From Salisediminibacterium beveridgei (GTDB lineage Bacteria > Bacillota > Bacilli > Bacillales > Salisediminibacteriaceae), in NCBI RefSeq assembly GCF_001721685.1, contig NZ_CP012502.1, positions 620,001 to 684,000 of the forward strand: a DNA stretch of 64,000 nucleotides, written 5' to 3'. The notes under the pieces were generated by a model that was not told the DNA's origin, did no database searches, and worked only from the letters and a program-made list of their open reading frames with translations. The position numbers were made by a program, and so were the translations under genes. Positions 5,928-14,796 of this stretch are shown here, in pieces. Position 1 is the first letter of the stretch. Each line of letters opens with the position of its first letter.

Positions 5928-8480
5928 ATGCTCGAATTACTGAAAAAAGTCATTGGCGATTCAGATGGTCGATACTTAAAAAAACTGGAACGCGATAAGA
6001 GAGCAGTAGAAAGTTATCATGAAGAATACAAGCTGTTAAGTGACGAAGATTTAAAGAAAAAGACCGATGAATTTAAAGAGCGGTACCAAAATGGTGAAAA
6101 AGTGGATGACCTGTTGCCGGAAGCCTTTGCTGTCGTACGTGAAGCATCTGCCCGTGTCACAGGAATGACCCACTTCCCGGTACAGATCCTGGGCGGGATC
6201 GTCTTGAACAAAGGCGACATTGCCGAGATGAAGACGGGTGAAGGGAAGACCCTCGTTGCCACCATGCCGGTGTATTTGAACGCGATTACCGGTAAAGGAG
6301 CGCACGTCGTGACAGTGAACGAATACCTCGCGAAACGTGACGCACACGATATGGGCAAGATTTATAATTTCCTTGGGTTGACCGTCGGACTGAATGTTTC
6401 CGGAATGACGAAAGAAGAGAAGCGTGACGCCTACCTTGCGGATGTGACGTACGGAACGAATAATGAATTTGGATTTGACTACCTTCGTGACAACATGGTT
6501 GCGCATAAAGAAGAGATGGTCCAGCGTAAACTTCATTTCGCAATCGTCGATGAAGTGGACTCCATCCTCATTGATGAAGCCCGGACGCCGCTGATTATAT
6601 CCGGAACAGCCCAGCGCCAGAGTGAACTGTATACCGCGGCGAATTCATTTGCACGTATGCTGAAAGATGAGAAAGATTACGTTTACGATGAAAAGACCAA
6701 TAACGTGCAGCTGACAGAAGAAGGCGTCAACCGTGCGGAGCGTGTGTTTAACATCGAGAACCTCTTCGACTCTGAGCATGTGCAGTTAAATCACAACATC
6801 AACCAGGCTTTAAAGGCACATATGACGATGGTTCGTGATGAAGACTATGTGGTCGAAGACGGTCAAGTGGTCATTATTGATCAGTTTACCGGACGTCTGA
6901 TGAAAGGGCGCCGCTTCGGTGATGGCCTCCATCAGGCGATCGAAGCGAAGGAAGGTCTCGAAATCAAGCGCGAAAGTATGACCCTTGCATCGATTACGTT
7001 CCAGAACTTCTTCCGCATGTACGAAAAGCTTGCCGGGATGACGGGTACAGCGAAGACGGAGGAAGAAGAGTTTACAAACATCTATAATATGAATGTCTAT
7101 GCGGTTCCAACAAATGAAGAGATCATTCGTGATGACCGTGCGGATCTCGTCTACAAAACGATGGACGGGAAGTATAAAGCGATTGTTGAGCTGATCAAAG
7201 AACTGAATGAAAAAGGACAGCCTGTCCTTGTTGGTACAGTGAATGTGGATACGTCCGAACTGATTTCCAAAATGCTGAAAAAGCATAAAGTCCCTCATGA
7301 AGTGCTGAACGCAAAGAATCATGCGAAAGAAGCAGATATCATTGCCAACGCAGGGCAAAAAGGGGCCGTTACGATCGCCACCAACATGGCAGGCCGTGGT
7401 ACCGACATTAAGCTTGGCGACGGGGTTGTTGAGCTCGGCGGTTTATTCGTCCTCGGTACTGAACGTCATGAATCCCGCCGGATTGACAATCAGCTCCGCG
7501 GGCGTTCGGGACGTCAAGGGGATCCGGGTGAATCCCGCTTCTGCCTCTCACTCGATGACCCGCTCATGCGGCGTTTCGGTTCTGAGAACATGACGAAGAT
7601 GATGGAACGACTCGGCATGGACGAAGACCAGCCGATTGAGAGCAAGATGGTGTCCCGTGCTGTGGAACAGGCGCAAAAGCGAGTGGAAGGAAATAACTTC
7701 GATGCCCGTAAACAGCTGTTGCAATATGACGATGTCATGCGTGAACAGCGTGATGTGATCTATGAACAGCGCATGGAAGTCCTTGAATCAGACAACCTGC
7801 GCCCTGTTGTTGAGCAAATGGTGGAATCTTCTGTGTCCCGGATCGTAGCTCTTTATGCGCCGGAAGAGGAAGTACCTGAAGACTGGAACCTTGAAGGAAT
7901 GGTCGAGCAGCTCAATCAGATGTTGTTCACAGAAGAAGAAGTGACGCTCGAAGAAGTCACTGGACTTGAGGGAGAAGAAATCGAAGAAACCGTGATGGAG
8001 AAGGTGCAGCGTGAATATGATCGCCGCGAGGAACAATTCACATCTAAAACGATGCGGGAATTCGAGCGCGTCATTCTGCTGCGCACAGTGGATACAAAAT
8101 GGACCAGTCACATCGACCAGATGGAACAGCTGCGCCAGGGCATTCATCTCCGTGCCTATGGACAGATCGACCCGCTGCGTGAATACAAGTTCGAAGGATT
8201 TGAAATGTTTGAGGAAATGGTGGCAAGCATTGAGGATGAGGTCACCCGTTATGCGATGAAAGCACAAATCCGAACCAATCTCGAACGAAAACAGGTGGCT
8301 GAAGAGAGTCAGGCGGTCCATCAGTCTGCAGCCGCGGCGAGCGCCAATCCGCAAGAAGCACAGCAGCAACAGCAGCAAGGTCAGAAAAAACCGTACGTGA
8401 AAGAGGAAGAAGTGGGCAGAAATGAGCCATGTCCTTGCGGTTCCGGTAAGAAATATAAAAACTGCCATGGCAGGAATTGA
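5928..8480 (+). CDS. secA: preprotein translocase ATPase SecA
   Basis: An 850-residue SecA, the motor that pushes unfolded preproteins through SecYEG; close to the usual 840. Walker A is MKTGEGKT (101-108) and Walker B lies in [12 protein letters not shown] (about 207-218). The second helicase half carries [10 protein letters not shown] and [13 protein letters not shown]. After a Gln-rich linker (about 810-830) the protein ends in the zinc-binding [13 protein letters not shown], which in relatives contacts SecB-like factors or ribosomes and phospholipid. An AGGGAG site precedes the ATG. It is probably co-transcribed with prfB, 33 nt downstream, as in B. subtilis. SecG is encoded near 54 kb. 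Confidence 0.98.
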   Translation: MLELLKKVIGDSDGRYLKKLERDKRAVESYHEEYKLLSDEDLKKKTDEFKERYQNGEKVDDLLPEAFAVVREASARVTGMTHFPVQILGGIVLNKGDIAEMKTGEGKTLVATMPVYLNAITGKGAHVVTVNEYLAKRDAHDMGKIYNFLGLTVGLNVSGMTKEEKRDAYLADVTYGTNNEFGFDYLRDNMVAHKEEMVQRKLHFAIVDEVDSILIDEARTPLIISGTAQRQSELYTAANSFARMLKDEKDYVYDEKTNNVQLTEEGVNRAERVFNIENLFDSEHVQLNHNINQALKAHMTMVRDEDYVVEDGQVVIIDQFTGRLMKGRRFGDGLHQAIEAKEGLEIKRESMTLASITFQNFFRMYEKLAGMTGTAKTEEEEFTNIYNMNVYAVPTNEEIIRDDRADLVYKTMDGKYKAIVELIKELNEKGQPVLVGTVNVDTSELISKMLKKHKVPHEVLNAKNHAKEADIIANAGQKGAVTIATNMAGRGTDIKLGDGVVELGGLFVLGTERHESRRIDNQLRGRSGRQGDPGESRFCLSLDDPLMRRFGSENMTKMMERLGMDEDQPIESKMVSRAVEQAQKRVEGNNFDARKQLLQYDDVMREQRDVIYEQRMEVLESDNLRPVVEQMVESSVSRIVALYAPEEEVPEDWNLEGMVEQLNQMLFTEEEVTLEEVTGLEGEEIEETVMEKVQREYDRREEQFTSKTMREFERVILLRTVDTKWTSHIDQMEQLRQGIHLRAYGQIDPLREYKFEGFEMFEEMVASIEDEVTRYAMKAQIRTNLERKQVAEESQAVHQSAAAASANPQEAQQQQQQGQKKPYVKEEEVGRNEPCPCGSGKKYKNCHGRN

Positions 8481-8513
8481 TACGAGTAGACAATTCAGAG
8501 GAGAGTGACATTC

Positions 8514-9615
8514 ATGGAAATGAATGAAATGAAAACAGAGATACACAATATGGCTAAGCGATTAGCGGACTTCAGGGGGTCTCTTTGACCTCGAAGAAAA
8601 AGAGGCCCAAATCGCATCCCTGGAAGACCGCATGGCAGATCCGACTTTTTGGGACAATCAGGAAGAAGCCCAGAAGGTCATCGGTGAAACCAATGCATTA
8701 AAAGAGTATGCACACAGCTACCGTGACATGGAAAAAGAGCACGAAGATCTCGAAGTGCAATTCGGGCTTCTGGAAGAAGAGAAGGACCCGGAAATGATGG
8801 CAGACCTGGAGAGCGGTATCAAGACATTGCAACAGAAGCTGAATCAATTCGAGCTGCAAATGCTGTTAAGTGGCCCATATGATGCCAACAATGCGATCCT
8901 TGAACTTCATCCGGGTGCCGGTGGAACCGAATCACAGGACTGGGTATCGCTGCTCCTTCGGATGTACACCCGTTTTTCTGAGCAGATGAATTATAAAGTC
9001 GAGACCCTCGATTATCTCCCCGGCGATGAGGCTGGTGTAAAAAGTGTAACCCTGCAGATTACCGGGCATAACGCTTATGGCCATCTGAAAGCGGAAAAGG
9101 GCGTTCATCGTCTCGTCCGGATCTCACCTTTTGATTCTTCGGGACGGCGCCATACGTCTTTCGCTTCTTGTGACGTGATGCCGGAACTGAACGAAGACAT
9201 CGAGATTGACGTGAAACCCGATGAACTGAGAGTGGATACGTTCCGCTCCAGCGGTGCCGGTGGTCAGCACGTCAATACGACCGATTCAGCCGTTCGACTG
9301 ACGCACCTTTCGACCAATACGGTTGTCAGCTGTCAGTCTGAACGCTCGCAGATTAAGAACCGTGAAAAAGCGATGAAGATGCTGAAGTCGAAACTATTCC
9401 AGCTGGAAATTGAACGCCAGCAGCGGGAAGCGGACGAAATCCGCGGTGAACAGTCGGAAATCGGCTGGGGTTCACAAATCCGCTCCTATGTCTTCCATCC
9501 TTACAACATGGTGAAAGATCACCGCACCGATAAGGAAACAGGAAATGTACAAGGGGTGATGGACGGTGATCTGATGCCGTTTATTGACGCCTATCTGCGT
9601 TCACAAATCGAATAA
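8514..9615 (+). CDS. prfB: peptide chain release factor 2, programmed +1 frameshift
   Basis: RF2, about 366 residues after a +1 frameshift. The first frame encodes 24 codons ([12 protein letters not shown] ... FRGSL) and stops at UGA 8586-8588. Skipping U8586 continues as [12 protein letters not shown] through to 9615. Specificity motif SPF (RISPFDSSG) recognises UGA, and GGQ (SGAGGQHVN) triggers peptidyl-tRNA hydrolysis. The start at 8514 is preceded by GAGGAG at good spacing. The frameshift is the known autoregulatory device: low RF2 leaves UGA unread and favours the shift. Annotations beginning at the in-frame ATG 8632 miss the N-terminus. A terminator follows. Confidence 0.97.
8574..8589 (+). 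promoter_or_regulatory. RF2 programmed frameshift site
   Basis: AGGGGG (internal Shine-Dalgarno-like stretch), three bases, then CUU UGA C. The zero-frame UGA is 8586-8588 and the +1 codon GAC is 8587-8589. This is the conserved bacterial prfB slip site. Confidence 0.95.
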
Positions 9616-9628
9616 GTTTCAGACATTT

Positions 9629-9667
9629 GAGAGCCCCGGGAGAAGCGATTCCCGAGGGCTCTCCTTT
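9629..9667 (+). terminator. prfB intrinsic terminator
   Basis: GAGAGCCCCGGGA (9629-9641) pairs with TCCCGAGGGCTCTC (9650-9663) with one mismatch, then CTTTG. Repeat copy 2 begins 14 nt after the stem. Confidence 0.85.
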
Positions 9668-9677
9668 GTACTTGTTG

Positions 9678-9770
9678 GGAATGGTTAAGTTTGTTAAAGA
9701 AATAAAGTATAAGTGCAACGAAAGCTTTCGCCACCTTCTTGGCGATAAGTCAAGTTTTCTTTACAGAATG
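9678..9770 (+). repeat. terminator-associated dispersed repeat, copy 2
   Basis: Begins GGAATGGTTAAGTTTG and contains AAGTATAAGTGCAACGAAAG, the palindrome CGAAAGCTTTCG, and CGCCA/TGGCG arms. It aligns closely with copy 4 (reverse complement of 42970-43058), including the trailing TTTTCTTTA/GTTTCTTTA. Structured sequence continues to about 9835: CGGAC/GTCCG and GCCAAAT/ATTTGGC inverted repeats. The element may therefore be 150 bp or more here. The longest reading frame across it (to 9818) has no ribosome site and I do not call it a gene. Confidence 0.7.
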
Positions 9771-10036
9771 GGGTTTTGGCGAAATAAACGGACTCGTGTG
9801 GCCAAATGTGTCCGCTGAGCCCAATTTGGCGTAAAACACAATAGATGTGAACGAAGAGCGGGCAAATAAAGCGGGTTCAGCAACTGAATTTCATATTGAC
9901 ACTACTGGAAAGGGTGTTGATTCCTCGGTGCATTTTTTGCGATTGGCCTCGGTTTATCCACAGAACCACGGGACTCAGGCCAAACCCCATTTCAACAACG
10001 ATAACTTCATCCTGTTAAAGCGGTGCTCCGCTCGCG
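9771..10036 (+). other. gene-free stretch before yvjA
   Basis: The prfB-yvjA gap is 492 bp. After the terminator and repeat copy 2, this stretch contains two inverted repeats that may extend the repeat (to about 9835). The remainder has short unsupported reading frames only. I see no gene or known RNA in it. Confidence 0.5.
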
Positions 10037-10065
10037 TTTACAGCCTGTATAGGCAGTGATATACT
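10037..10065 (+). promoter_or_regulatory. yvjA promoter
   Basis: TTTACA, 17 nt, TATACT, about 40 nt before the yvjA start. Confidence 0.65.
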
Positions 10066-10107
10066 ACGGAAGGATTTACATAGAATGAGCTGGCAGGTGA
10101 CGTCGTA

Positions 10108-11004
10108 ATGATGAAAGAATTTAACCGGAAACGGGCGCGAAAGCCGCTTCCTCCGGTCTTACAAGTCATGTATGAATTTGCCCATGTCGTTTTGGGTTCG
10201 GCTATCGTGGCGATTGCGTTTAATATTTTTCTTTTGCCGAACCAGATTGCTTCTGGAGGGGTATCAGGTATTTCAACGATCACGCTTCACGTTTTCGGTT
10301 TTGAACCGGCGTTTGTCCAATGGGCTTTGAACATCCCGCTCTTTGTGGCCGGTGTCCTTCTATTGGGAGGCAGTTTCCGCGGAGGGCTGCTCTATGGTAC
10401 AAAAACACTGGTCGGCACAGTATTCCTGCCGTTTGTCGTCTATTTGACCCGGGACTGGGAAGCGGCCACAATGGATCCTTTATTGGCAGCCATTTTCGGT
10501 GGCATTGGTGTAGGACTCGGTCTTGGCATTGTTTTCCGCTCCAATTCATCGACTGGAGGAACTGATCTTGCAGCGCAGATTGTCCACAAATATACCGGTA
10601 TGTCTCTCGGGGTTTGCGTTTTTTTCATGGACGGTCTCGTCGTGACGGCAAGTGCCGCGGTATTCGGGTTTGAATTTGCACTGTATGCGCTGATCGGACT
10701 GTTTACAACCGGGAAGACGATCGATCTTGTGCAGGTCGGATTTGGCTATTCGAAAATGGTCATGATCATTTCCGATTACGAAGAAGAAGTGAAGCAGGGG
10801 CTCCTGACGAAGGTGGACCGGGGAGTCACAAAACTCACAGGTTTCGGTGGTTACACGGATGAGGAGCGTTCTGTCCTGATGTGCGTGGTGGGACGTAATG
10901 AAGTCACAGGACTGAAGCGTGTCATACAGACCATTGACCCAAATGCCTTCGTCATTGTGAGTAATACGTCGGAAGTTCTTGGTGAAGGTTTCAAAAAACC
11001 GTAA
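10108..11004 (+). CDS. yvjA: YitT-family membrane protein
   Basis: A 298-residue YitT/DUF161 integral membrane protein with a cytoplasmic C-terminal DUF2179 domain. About five hydrophobic segments occupy residues 25-205, with conserved Gly-rich parts such as GGVSGISTI and FRSNSSTGGTDLAAQI. The soluble domain (about 215-298) includes LLTKVDRGVTKLTGFGGYT and a VIQTIDPNAFVIVSNTSEV end. The molecular role of the family is not established; a transport role is only suspected. GGCAGGTGA precedes the ATG pair at 10108/10111. Same position as yvjA between prfB and cccB in B. subtilis. Confidence 0.9.
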   Translation: MMKEFNRKRARKPLPPVLQVMYEFAHVVLGSAIVAIAFNIFLLPNQIASGGVSGISTITLHVFGFEPAFVQWALNIPLFVAGVLLLGGSFRGGLLYGTKTLVGTVFLPFVVYLTRDWEAATMDPLLAAIFGGIGVGLGLGIVFRSNSSTGGTDLAAQIVHKYTGMSLGVCVFFMDGLVVTASAAVFGFEFALYALIGLFTTGKTIDLVQVGFGYSKMVMIISDYEEEVKQGLLTKVDRGVTKLTGFGGYTDEERSVLMCVVGRNEVTGLKRVIQTIDPNAFVIVSNTSEVLGEGFKKP

Positions 11005-11016
11005 ATGGGTTATAAT
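10989..11016 (+). promoter_or_regulatory. possible cccB promoter
   Basis: TTTCAA, 16 nt, TATAAT spanning the end of yvjA. The -10 is consensus, the -35 weak. Confidence 0.45.
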
Positions 11017-11064
11017 GAAAGGGCAAGGAATAAAGTTGTACTGTGAAATTAAGGGGGATTTTGT

Positions 11065-11409
11065 ATGAAGAAGTACATGATGGCATTGTTGGGAACCGCT
11101 TTTATTTTGGGCGCCTGTGGCGGGAATGACAATACGGAGATGGAGAACGAAGCACCGGCAAACAATACCAATAACGCGGAAGAAGCGTCCGGAGATTACG
11201 ATCTCGCAGAAGGAGAAGAATTGTACGTCGGGAATTGCCAAACCTGTCACGGTGGCGACCTGGCCGGCAGTGGTTCGAATCCGTCCATCCAAGGTCTTAG
11301 TTACGATGAAGTCATGGACGCGATTGAAAACGGACCCGGAAGTATGCCCAGTAATATTCTAACCGGGGAAGACGCAGAGAACGTTGCAGCCTGGGTGTCA
11401 GAACAGTAA
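11065..11409 (+). CDS. cccB: membrane-anchored cytochrome c551 lipoprotein
   Basis: A 114-residue small c-type cytochrome that shuttles electrons outside the membrane. The signal peptide ends in a lipobox (ILGAC, Cys about 18), so it is lipid-anchored, followed by an Asn/Glu-rich linker. The haem site is CQTCH (about 55-59) and a distal Met ligand is probably in GPGSMPSN. It matches B. subtilis CccB in size and place. AAGGGGGA precedes the ATG. Own weak promoter and a strong terminator suggest a single-gene unit. Confidence 0.93.
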   Translation: MKKYMMALLGTAFILGACGGNDNTEMENEAPANNTNNAEEASGDYDLAEGEELYVGNCQTCHGGDLAGSGSNPSIQGLSYDEVMDAIENGPGSMPSNILTGEDAENVAAWVSEQ

Positions 11410-11454
11410 AGGAATGGGTTGAACACAACACTATAGCGACATAAGAAATGAAAG

Positions 11455-11506
11455 TGGATTGATTCTGAAATGAGCCGCACAGTGGTTCTGAATCAATCCA
11501 TTTTTT
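11455..11506 (+). terminator. cccB intrinsic terminator
   Basis: TGGATTGATTC and GAATCAATCCA form a perfect 11-bp stem with a long loop, followed by six T. Confidence 0.9.
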
Positions 11507-11558
11507 GTGTTTATGTCCGCGTGTAATGATCTGAAACACAAATGTAATGAAATTTATC

Positions 11559-11586
11559 TTTTTATGTCGAAAAATGATGATATAAT
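11559..11586 (+). promoter_or_regulatory. ftsEX promoter
   Basis: TATAAT at 11581-11586, with a weak TTTTTA 16 nt upstream, about 55 nt before ftsE. Confidence 0.45.
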
Positions 11587-11639
11587 AAACGTTGAAGTGC
11601 GATTGAATAAAATTCGAGAATAAATGGGAAGTGATTAAC

Positions 11640-12326
11640 TTGATTCAGATGCAGGATGTTTGGAAAACCTACCCGAACGGCGTTATGGCCGTCAATGGCA
11701 TCACGATCAACATTGAAAAAGGCGAGTTTGTCTATGTCGTTGGTCCCAGTGGTGCAGGTAAATCCACCTTCATTAAAATGATGTACAGAGAAGAAAAACC
11801 GACAAAAGGTGAAATATATATAAATAACAAGGCATTGTCGCAAACGAAAGAGCGTCATATTCCTTATGTCAGAAGAAATATCGGCGTCGTGTTTCAGGAT
11901 TTCAAACTGTTGCCGAATCTGACGGTATTTGAAAATGTTGCGTTTGCCATGGAAGTTATCGAAGAATCGAAGGCCAATATCCGTAAGCGGGTAATGAATG
12001 TTCTGGACATTGTCCGGTTGAAAAACAAGGCGAGGTTCTATCCCCATGAATTATCAGGCGGGGAACAGCAGCGTGTGGCCATTGCCCGTGCGGTTGTGAA
12101 CAGTCCGTCAGTTATGATTGCGGATGAACCGACAGGAAATCTTGATCCGGATACGTCTTGGGAAATCATGCACATCCTCGAAGAAATTAATGACCGGGGA
12201 ACGACCGTTGTTATGGCGACACACAATCGGGACATTGTGAATGCGATGCGCAAGCGTGTTATCGCTGTCGAAAATGGTCGAATAGGCAGAGATGAGGTTA
12301 GGGGGACCTACGGGTATGAAAGTTAG
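11640..12326 (+). CDS. ftsE: cell-division ABC ATPase FtsE
   Basis: A 228-residue ABC ATPase that works with FtsX at the membrane to switch on cell-wall hydrolases. Walker A GPSGAGKS (35-42), signature LSGGEQQR (about 138-145), Walker B VMIADEPTGNLD (about 157-168), H-loop in VVMATHN. I choose TTG 11640 because the earlier GTG at 11631 is part of the ribosome site GGGAAGTGA; this gives MIQMQDVWKTYPNG, as in relatives, and the B. subtilis length. The end overlaps ftsX by 11 bases. Confidence 0.95.
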   Translation: MIQMQDVWKTYPNGVMAVNGITINIEKGEFVYVVGPSGAGKSTFIKMMYREEKPTKGEIYINNKALSQTKERHIPYVRRNIGVVFQDFKLLPNLTVFENVAFAMEVIEESKANIRKRVMNVLDIVRLKNKARFYPHELSGGEQQRVAIARAVVNSPSVMIADEPTGNLDPDTSWEIMHILEEINDRGTTVVMATHNRDIVNAMRKRVIAVENGRIGRDEVRGTYGYES

Positions 12327-13209
12327 AACACTGGGACGCCATGCAAAAGAAGGCGGTAAGAATATTATACGAAACGGCTGGATGACCTTTGCTTCCATCA
12401 GTGCGGTGGCAGTGATGCTGATGGTGGTAGGCGCATTCACCCTGCTTATTTTTAATATCAATCATTTTGCAAATTCACTTGAAGATGATGTTGAAATCCG
12501 GGCCTTTGTGGAACGGACAGCGTCTGAAACCGATCAGGAGATCCTTCTTGAAGAAATGGACTCTCTCTCAGGGATTGATGAGATTGCTTATGTCCCTCGA
12601 GATGAAGGACTCGAACAATTTCTGGACAGCCTTGGTGAACAGGGGGCTTACTTCCAGGGGCTGCGTGACGAAAATCCTTTGAATGATGTTTTCGTTATCC
12701 GTGCTGAAAATCCTGCAGAAACCGATCTGCTGGCAGGACAAATTGAAGAGTTGAACCACGTTGAAGGCGTTGAATATGGTCAGGATATTTTTGAACAGCT
12801 CTTCTCTGCTACGGATTTCGTCCGTATTGTTGGGATCGTTCTGATATTCGGACTGATTTTCACTGCCGTATTTCTGATCGCCAACACGATTAAGATCACC
12901 ATTATCGCACGAAAACGGGAAATTCAGATCATGAAGCTGGTTGGGGCAACCAACGCCTTTATTCGCTGGCCGTTTTTCATTGAAGGCTTGTTATTAGGCG
13001 TTTTCGGTTCCATTGTACCGATCGTTGTATTATCCTATGGGTATGACCAGTTTTATACAGCGATGGGACAAAATACAGGGCTTGAATTCTTTGATTTTCT
13101 GTCTACCTATCCACTTGCCTTTCAAACGTCTGCCTTGCTGTTAATCATCGGGGCGACGGTAGGAGTCTGGGGCAGTCTGATGAGTGTTCGTAAGTTCCTG
13201 AAAGTATAA
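12316..13209 (+). CDS. ftsX: cell-division membrane protein FtsX
   Basis: A 297-residue type VII ABC membrane subunit. One transmembrane helix (about 22-45) precedes a large extracellular domain (about 50-165), which in relatives grips the hydrolase. Three more helices (about 175-290) follow, with the conserved cytoplasmic ARKREIQIMKLVGATNAFIR segment. The ATG at 12316 follows AGGGGG and lies inside the end of ftsE, so the two are translationally coupled. A coiled-coil M23 enzyme is encoded 45 nt downstream, its probable client. Confidence 0.95.
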   Translation: MKVRTLGRHAKEGGKNIIRNGWMTFASISAVAVMLMVVGAFTLLIFNINHFANSLEDDVEIRAFVERTASETDQEILLEEMDSLSGIDEIAYVPRDEGLEQFLDSLGEQGAYFQGLRDENPLNDVFVIRAENPAETDLLAGQIEELNHVEGVEYGQDIFEQLFSATDFVRIVGIVLIFGLIFTAVFLIANTIKITIIARKREIQIMKLVGATNAFIRWPFFIEGLLLGVFGSIVPIVVLSYGYDQFYTAMGQNTGLEFFDFLSTYPLAFQTSALLLIIGATVGVWGSLMSVRKFLKV

Positions 13210-13253
13210 CGTATCATGATCAAGTTACCAGAGAGAGAAAAGGGGGGCTGCTG

Positions 13254-14675
13254 ATGTCCAGGGTATTCAGTCTCCCTCTGTTTCTTCTGATCTTCGTCCT
13301 CGTCTTGACCGCAGTTTTTTCGTCGGTCCATGCCAATGAGGGAGAAGAACTCGAAGAAGAAATTGAGGGATTAGAGGAAGAACGGGAAGAAACACTTGAA
13401 GAACAGCAAGAAAGAGAGGCTGAACTCGAGGAAGTCCAGTCCGAAATGAGTGACGTGGAAGCAGAACTCCAGCGATTGGATGATGAGATGGCTTCTACAA
13501 ATCGTCAAATCGATGCCAAACAAGAAGAGATCGACCTGACGATGGACCGCGTAGCTGATCTTGAGGAACAGATCCGGGAGCTTGAAGAACGGATCTCGGA
13601 CCGGGATGAACTGTTAAAAGAGCGCGTGAGACAGATGTATCAAAATGGGGGCTCCATTAATTACATAGAAGTCATTCTCGGAGCACAAAACTTCGGGGAT
13701 TTAATCGAAAGAATTTCAGCGCTGAATTCGATCGCTCAGCAGGACCAAAATATCCTTGATGAGCATGTTGCCGATATGGAAGCGGTGGAAATCGCAAAAG
13801 AGGACCTTGAATCTGAACTCGCTTTTCTTGAAGAACAGATGACCGATCTGGAAACGTTGCGTGCTAATTTAGAGGCGCAGTCCGCAGAGAAAGATGGCTA
13901 CCTCGAAGAATTAGCGGACATGGGCTATGTACTTGAAGAGGAATTGATTTCGCTTGATGAGAAAGAAGAATTTCTGATTGCCCAAACGCAGGCAGCCGAG
14001 CAGGAACTTGCCGAATGGGAAAAGGCAGAAGAGGAACGTCGCCGCAAAGAAGCGGAAGAGCAGCGACGTAAAGAGGAAGAAGCAGCTCGACGGGCAGCCG
14101 AGCAGGCAGCTGCAGAAGAGGCAGCCGCAGAAGAAGCCGCTGCAGAGGCGGCCCGGCAAGCAGCCGCAGAAGAAGCCGCGGCTGAAGAAGCTGCCCAGGA
14201 ATCATCATCGAACAACCAGACCGATAGCAGTAATTCCGGTGGGAATTCGGCACCTGCAGCATCAGGCGGCATCTTCCACAGACCGGCAGATGGGCGTGTT
14301 ACGTCTCACTTTGGAATGCGGACGCATCCGGTCCATGGGGGACAGCGGCTCCATGCCGGCACTGATTTCGGAAGAGACGGGGGTCGTAATATTTACGCTG
14401 CAGAATCCGGGACCGTGATTTCTTCAGGCTGGTTCGGTGGGTATGGCAATACCATTACCGTTTCCCATGTCGTTAACGGCTCATCTGTGACAACATTATA
14501 TGCCCATCTTTCAGGCTCAAATGTATCAAAAGGACAGCGTGTCAGCCGTGGACAGGTCATTGGAACCATGGGGACAACCGGAACCTCCACAGGTGTTCAC
14601 CTTCACTTTGAAGTCCATCCTGGCGGTTACAGCGGCAGCAGTTCAGCTGTGAATCCAATGGGTTATTTGAATTAA
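13254..14675 (+). CDS. coiled-coil M23 (LytM) murein hydrolase, probable FtsEX client
   Basis: A 473-residue exported peptidoglycan endopeptidase. The signal peptide ends near VHAN (about 28). Very long acidic coiled coils (about 30-240) contain a PcsB/CwlO-like segment (RVRQMYQNGGSINYIEVIL). An Ala/Glu/Arg low-complexity linker (about 250-320) and a Ser/Asn spacer lead to the LytM domain (about 340-473). Its zinc ligands are present: HAGTDFG, YAHL and HLHFE, so it should be catalytically active. In other bacteria FtsEX directly controls CwlO, PcsB or EnvC through such coiled coils; position right after ftsX supports that here. AAGGGGGG precedes the ATG. Confidence 0.92.
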   Translation: MSRVFSLPLFLLIFVLVLTAVFSSVHANEGEELEEEIEGLEEEREETLEEQQEREAELEEVQSEMSDVEAELQRLDDEMASTNRQIDAKQEEIDLTMDRVADLEEQIRELEERISDRDELLKERVRQMYQNGGSINYIEVILGAQNFGDLIERISALNSIAQQDQNILDEHVADMEAVEIAKEDLESELAFLEEQMTDLETLRANLEAQSAEKDGYLEELADMGYVLEEELISLDEKEEFLIAQTQAAEQELAEWEKAEEERRRKEAEEQRRKEEEAARRAAEQAAAEEAAAEEAAAEAARQAAAEEAAAEEAAQESSSNNQTDSSNSGGNSAPAASGGIFHRPADGRVTSHFGMRTHPVHGGQRLHAGTDFGRDGGRNIYAAESGTVISSGWFGGYGNTITVSHVVNGSSVTTLYAHLSGSNVSKGQRVSRGQVIGTMGTTGTSTGVHLHFEVHPGGYSGSSSAVNPMGYLN

Positions 14676-14681
14676 TCGATC

Positions 14682-14720
14682 GAAACCTCATCCGTTTATA
14701 TTCCGGATGAGGTTTCTTTC
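14682..14720 (+). terminator. terminator after M23 hydrolase
   Basis: GAAACCTCATCCG and CGGATGAGGTTTC form a perfect 13-bp stem, followed by TTTC TT. It starts 6 nt after the stop codon. Confidence 0.9.
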
Positions 14721-14796
14721 TTATTTTCTGTACCTCTGATAGAATGAATATAGTTAAAAGGAAAAAGGGAATTCCAAAAATGAAGAGGTGTAAAAG

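Noticed and set aside
8581..8632. prfB as a frameshifted pseudogene or sequencing error
   Set aside because: The slip site and internal Shine-Dalgarno stretch are exact, so this is programmed frameshifting.
9627..9818. 63-codon frame spanning the prfB terminator and repeat copy 2
   Set aside because: It begins inside the terminator stem and has no ribosome site. Kept only as an observation about the repeat.
9847..10059. 70-codon frame before yvjA
   Set aside because: No ribosome site, overlaps the yvjA promoter, and resembles no protein family I know.
13925..14272. Ala/Ser-rich minus-strand frames opposite the M23 gene
   Set aside because: They arise from the repetitive Ala/Glu linker codons and have no start signals.
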